Assembly (NCBI GenBank): GCA_028383925.1
Contig: JAOEWO010000002.1
Location: 1-64,000, forward strand
Length of the DNA: 64,000 nt
Source: Winogradskyella sp.
GTDB taxonomy: Bacteria; Bacteroidota; Bacteroidia; Flavobacteriales; Flavobacteriaceae
Direction of reading: 5' to 3'
Both the position numbers and the translations under genes were made by a program. The notes under the pieces were generated by a model, which saw nothing but the letters and a program-made list of their open reading frames with translations, was not told where the DNA came from and searched no databases. Below, in pieces: positions 60,472 to 64,000 of this stretch. Numbering within the stretch: the first letter of the stretch is position 1; the number at the start of each line of letters is the position of its first letter.

Positions 60472-60963
60472 TTATAAATTAAAAGAGGCTCCAATGTGTA
60501 TTGTAAATTGGTTGTGTAATTCTTCAGCTGGTGATAAATCGTCCGAATTGTACTCTGCAAACGGTACATTAAATTCTGTATAAAGACCAAAACCGTTTGT
60601 GAAAAAATAACGGGCACCCAAATGGCCACCAAAATTCTTTAAACCAAAACTTAATCCTGGGTATAAATCAAAATTTTTGTCAATGGCTAAAACATTTCCA
60701 ATATTAGCATTAAAACGTGCTCTAAGATCGTAGCGATCTCCAAATTTTGCATCTATTTTTTCTTCAACACCCAAAAGGTAGGTAGATGATAGCCCTAAAG
60801 ATATGTTTTCACCAATACCGTAATCGTAAGATAGGTTTAGGCCAGTTCCGTTATTCTGAAAGTTGGCACCTACTTGAAATTTACTATCGCCTTTACCGCT
60901 AAATGCTTGAGAATTGCAAAAATAAAAGCTAATTAATAATGCTATAAAGAGGGTGTTTTTCAT
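60472..60963 (-). CDS. Outer-membrane beta-barrel-like protein (DUF6646-like)
   Basis: Signal peptide; KFQVGANFQNNGTGLNLSYDYGIGENISLGLSSTYLLG. Confidence 0.7.
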   Translation of the reverse strand: MKNTLFIALLISFYFCNSQAFSGKGDSKFQVGANFQNNGTGLNLSYDYGIGENISLGLSSTYLLGVEEKIDAKFGDRYDLRARFNANIGNVLAIDKNFDLYPGLSFGLKNFGGHLGARYFFTNGFGLYTEFNVPFAEYNSDDLSPAEELHNQFTIHIGASFNL

Positions 60964-61489
60964 ATTATTTGTTTTAAAAAAATCTAGCTGTAAATATACA
61001 AATTGTAAACTATTATTGATGTTAAACTAACCGAACTTGTTGAGGTTAATTAAATTTTTTTACAATGCTTATCTTTAGATTGTATTGAGTTATTGCAATT
61101 ATACAGTATAAAAATTGTTAGTATAAATTTCACTAAATCTTTTAGTGTTTCTTAAAATTTTTTTGAATCGTCCATAAAATTGAGGCACAATATATTTGAG
61201 TAATACCGATGTATTGCGCGACTACTTTGTTTTATTTTAAATATGCTAATTCGTCTAATATTAAAATTTTAGCAATAAATTAATTCTTTTAAAATAGAAC
61301 TAGCTTTTAATATTAATTACTAGATTACGAACTATTTTTCGTACGTTTGAGATTGATTATATTTTTGAGTGCGTTATTAAAAAAGTTTTAAACATCTGTT
61401 TAATGAATTGTAACCTATATAGTTTTAGAGATAACAGACTCAAAACTCTCAATGAGTATTTATAAATAATGTTTAATTTAAAATCAACT

Positions 61490-61789
61490 AAGATGATTAA
61501 AAAATCAATGAAAATGATGACTGTAGCTTTTGCAGTGTCTATGTTATTAACTTCTTGTTACTCTTACACAAGTGTAGTAGGAAAAGGAGCTCAAGGAAGT
61601 TCTAAAGTTACAAAATGGAATCATTATGTAATTTATGGTTTAGCTCCTGTAGGTGTATCTGACTCAAAAGCTATGGCTGATGGTGCAAAAGATTACACTG
61701 TACATACGAGACAAACATTTGTAAACGGATTAGTTTCTGCTATAACTTTCGGAATTTATTCTCCAAGTACAACTACAGTAACTAAATAG
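61490..61789 (+). CDS. Bor-like lipoprotein
   Basis: MIKKSMKMMTVAFAVSMLLTSCYSYTSVVGKGAQG; FVNGLVSAITFGIYSPSTTTV. Confidence 0.75.
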   Translation, partial: KMIKKSMKMMTVAFAVSMLLTSCYSYTSVVGKGAQGSSKVTKWNHYVIYGLAPVGVSDSKAMADGAKDYTVHTRQTFVNGLVSAITFGIYSPSTTTVTK

Positions 61790-61796
61790 TATTTTT

Positions 61797-61826
61797 TAAG
61801 AAGTTGGTCTTAAGACCAACTTCTTA
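61797..61826 (+). terminator. Rho-independent terminator, perfect 30-nt palindrome
   Basis: TAAGAAGTTGGTCTTAAGACCAACTTCTTA followed by a T-run. Confidence 0.88.
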
Positions 61827-61839
61827 TTTTTTTTATCTT

Positions 61840-62037
61840 ATGAAGAAAATTATATTTTATATTACGGCCATAGTGTCGTTTTTTTTAATTGTAAATATTA
61901 TTAAAATTATCGCAACTGATTTTAATCGATTAACCGAATATGGTTTTGGTTATTTGGTGGGTCAGATTATTTTGTTTGTGATGTTTATAGTTATTGCTTT
62001 AATTACAAGAAAATCTGTATTTACAGCAGAGACGTAA
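61840..62037 (+). CDS. Small membrane protein
   Basis: MKKIIFYITAIVSFFLIVNII, two TM; start reassigned because the upstream TTG lies in the terminator. Confidence 0.6.
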   Translation: MKKIIFYITAIVSFFLIVNIIKIIATDFNRLTEYGFGYLVGQIILFVMFIVIALITRKSVFTAET

Positions 62038-62078
62038 TAACGCATTAAAAAACAAATAGCTATTTTGTTTTAATTTTA

Positions 62079-62552
62079 TCACAACCACTTAGAGTCTGTA
62101 GTGGTTGCATCCAAGATATCTATATTTAATTTTGAAGCTATAGACTTAGCTCGGTCAAAGGCAGTATTAGTGTCTTTTGTGATGTAGGCTTCAATCTTTT
62201 TGTTGGTATCATAAAATAGATTTACTTGAATTACCGCACTCGACACGTTTGTACTTGCAGTTCTAGCCCAAACAGTAGTCACTTCTGTAGTTTTAAACAC
62301 AGAGATATACTCAATATTAGGTAACGTTTTCCATGGTCCTACGGTAATCCCAAAAATAGATCTAAAAGACCTATAGGTTTTGTTATCAAAATTTATGGCG
62401 ATGCCATTTTCAACTAATAAATAACCTCCAATAAACAAAGGAACTACCCCTTTGATATCACGAATTAAAGCCAATACTCCAACAATTACAGCAAAAATTC
62501 CTAGTACATATTGCCACAGTAAATGTTTTCTTTTAAATATATATACATCCAT
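62079..62552 (-). CDS. Hypothetical membrane protein
   Basis: Two TM segments near N-terminus; ends in TGA followed by TAA. Confidence 0.65.
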   Translation of the reverse strand: MDVYIFKRKHLLWQYVLGIFAVIVGVLALIRDIKGVVPLFIGGYLLVENGIAINFDNKTYRSFRSIFGITVGPWKTLPNIEYISVFKTTEVTTVWARTASTNVSSAVIQVNLFYDTNKKIEAYITKDTNTAFDRAKSIASKLNIDILDATTTDSKWL

Positions 62553-62570
62553 AGTTAAGGCTTAAATGTA

Positions 62571-62600
62571 AAAAGTCCACTTTTTTAAAAGTGGACTTTT
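62571..62600. terminator. Rho-independent terminator
   Basis: AAAAGTCCACTTTTTTAAAAGTGGACTTTT. Confidence 0.85.
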
Positions 62601-62615
62601 AGGGTTGTAACTGTT

Positions 62616-63989
62616 TTATTTAGCGGTGTCAATCTCAGCGTCTTCTGTGTCAATTACTTTTTTGTCTTTACCTTTTAAGTATTCAGGTAAATCCATACCA
62701 GCCATATTGAACATTTCTTGTAAAGGTGGTACAGATTTGTACATACCAGATAAGAAGTTTGCTGTAGACGACTTTCCATCTTCACTGCTTCCGCCATTAT
62801 CCCAAACGGTCACTTTATCAATTTTAATGTTCTTAATAGCATCAGCTTGTATTTGTACTAGTTCTGGTAATTTATCTGCAATTAATAATAATACGGCATC
62901 TCTACTGTTATTGCCAGCAGCTCTTACAATTTCTTGTAAACCTGCAGCTTGCTTTGTTAATACTTCAAACTGTCCTTGTGCTTCGGCTTGAGCTTTAAAT
63001 AAAATAGCGTCTGCTTCACCTTTTGCTTTTCTTCTAATACGTTCAGCTTCTGCTTCAGCGTCTATTTCTACTTTCTTTTTGTCAATTTCTGCTGGTACAA
63101 TGACATCTGCCATTTGAGACGAACGCTCGCGTTCTGCCCTTGCGGTTTCGGCTTCTTGCTCTGCGGCATAAGACTCTTGTAAGGCTTTTGCGCTTTGTAC
63201 TTTTTCTGATGCAATTGCCACACGTTCTGCCTCTGCTTCACGTTGACGACGTAGTGAGTCTGAATTTGCTACTGATATTTTAGCTGCATTTTCACCCTCT
63301 ACAGCTTGCGCGTTAGCCGCTGCGACTTGGGTACGTTCATCTTGTACAGCGTTAGCTTCACCAATAGAACCATCTCTAGTCTTTTCTGCAACAGATTTAC
63401 GGGCAGCGTTAATTGCATGTGCTGCCGCTTCTTTACCGAGTGCTTCAATGTACCCAGATTCATCAACAATATCCGTAATATTAACGTTGATGAGCTTTAA
63501 ACCTACTTTACGTAATTCGGTTTCTACACTTTCAGAAATATTAGTTAAGAATTTATCACGATCATTATTAATTTCTTCAATATCCATTGAAGCTACTACT
63601 AAACGTAACTGACCAAAAATGATTTCTTGTGCTAAATCTTGTATTTCATTTTGTCCTAAGCCTAATAAACGTTCTGCCGCATTTTGCATAACACCTGGCT
63701 CGGTAGATACACCAATTGTAAAACGCGATGGTACGTTAACACGAATATTTTGTTTTGATAATGCATTTATTAAGTTAACCTCAATTGAAATAGGCGTTAA
63801 TTCTAAAAATTCAAAATCTTGAATTACAGGAATAATAAAAGCAGCTCCACCATGAATACATTTAGCAGATTGGCCTCCACCTACTTTTCCGTAAACCACT
63901 AAAATTCTATCTGATGGACAGCGTTTGTAACGCTTTACTAATATGATGAGTGTTAATATTATAAATAAGACGACAAAGATACCTACCAT
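62616..63989 (-). CDS. Flotillin/SPFH-domain protein
   Basis: GGAAFIIPVIQDFEFLELTPISIEVNLINALSKQNIRVNVPSRFTIGVSTEPGVMQNAAERLLGL; Glu/Ala/Arg-rich flotillin repeats. Confidence 0.95.
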   Translation of the reverse strand: MVGIFVVLFIILTLIILVKRYKRCPSDRILVVYGKVGGGQSAKCIHGGAAFIIPVIQDFEFLELTPISIEVNLINALSKQNIRVNVPSRFTIGVSTEPGVMQNAAERLLGLGQNEIQDLAQEIIFGQLRLVVASMDIEEINNDRDKFLTNISESVETELRKVGLKLINVNITDIVDESGYIEALGKEAAAHAINAARKSVAEKTRDGSIGEANAVQDERTQVAAANAQAVEGENAAKISVANSDSLRRQREAEAERVAIASEKVQSAKALQESYAAEQEAETARAERERSSQMADVIVPAEIDKKKVEIDAEAEAERIRRKAKGEADAILFKAQAEAQGQFEVLTKQAAGLQEIVRAAGNNSRDAVLLLIADKLPELVQIQADAIKNIKIDKVTVWDNGGSSEDGKSSTANFLSGMYKSVPPLQEMFNMAGMDLPEYLKGKDKKVIDTEDAEIDTAK

Positions 63990-64000
63990 AGGTATGCCTA

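Noticed and set aside
61804-61839. Upstream TTG start of the 61804-62037 ORF
   Set aside because: The first codons lie in the palindromic terminator; ATG 61840 begins a typical TM segment.
1-64000. CRISPR arrays, rRNA, tRNA, prophage or IS elements
   Set aside because: No regularly spaced repeat array, no recognisable rRNA/tRNA segments and no transposase, integrase or structural phage ORFs found on reading. A tRNAscan or cmsearch run would be decisive.

Overview
This is a 64 kb AT-rich window from a Bacteroidota chromosome, most likely Flavobacteriaceae. Support for that: many T9SS C-terminal sorting domains, a PorZ-like protein, TonB receptors, and TAnnTTTG-like promoters. Most of the window is core or housekeeping content: metG, tex, gmk, nadD, recO, recX, gdhA, ssb, ferritin, an M13 peptidase, a DUF1501/DUF1800 pair, an ECF sigma/FecR/TonB-receptor locus, and flotillin. 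The unusual material lies in three places. (1) About 0-5 kb is a decay zone: a truncated paralog 3' end, a BspA-like T9SS gene with in-frame stops, and a LytTR response regulator broken at a 7-nt homopolymer. (2) About 14.15-17.2 kb is a small accessory island. It carries a two-part PD-(D/E)XK nuclease plus P-loop NTPase gene, a candidate anti-phage defence gene whose full length the ORF track misses because Trp49 is TGA. The gene is bracketed tightly by a TGTTGGGCTTA inverted repeat and sits next to a multi-hairpin element with a second copy at the window start. (3) About 19.0-19.8 kb contains non-coding structure, including a 20-bp-arm long hairpin in the ferritin 3' UTR, and an unlisted 58-aa Cys-rich ORF. 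The ECF/FecR/TonB locus with a divergent repeat lipoprotein, cytochrome and YceI cluster is a second candidate undescribed system. All family calls come from reading motifs; no database searches were run.
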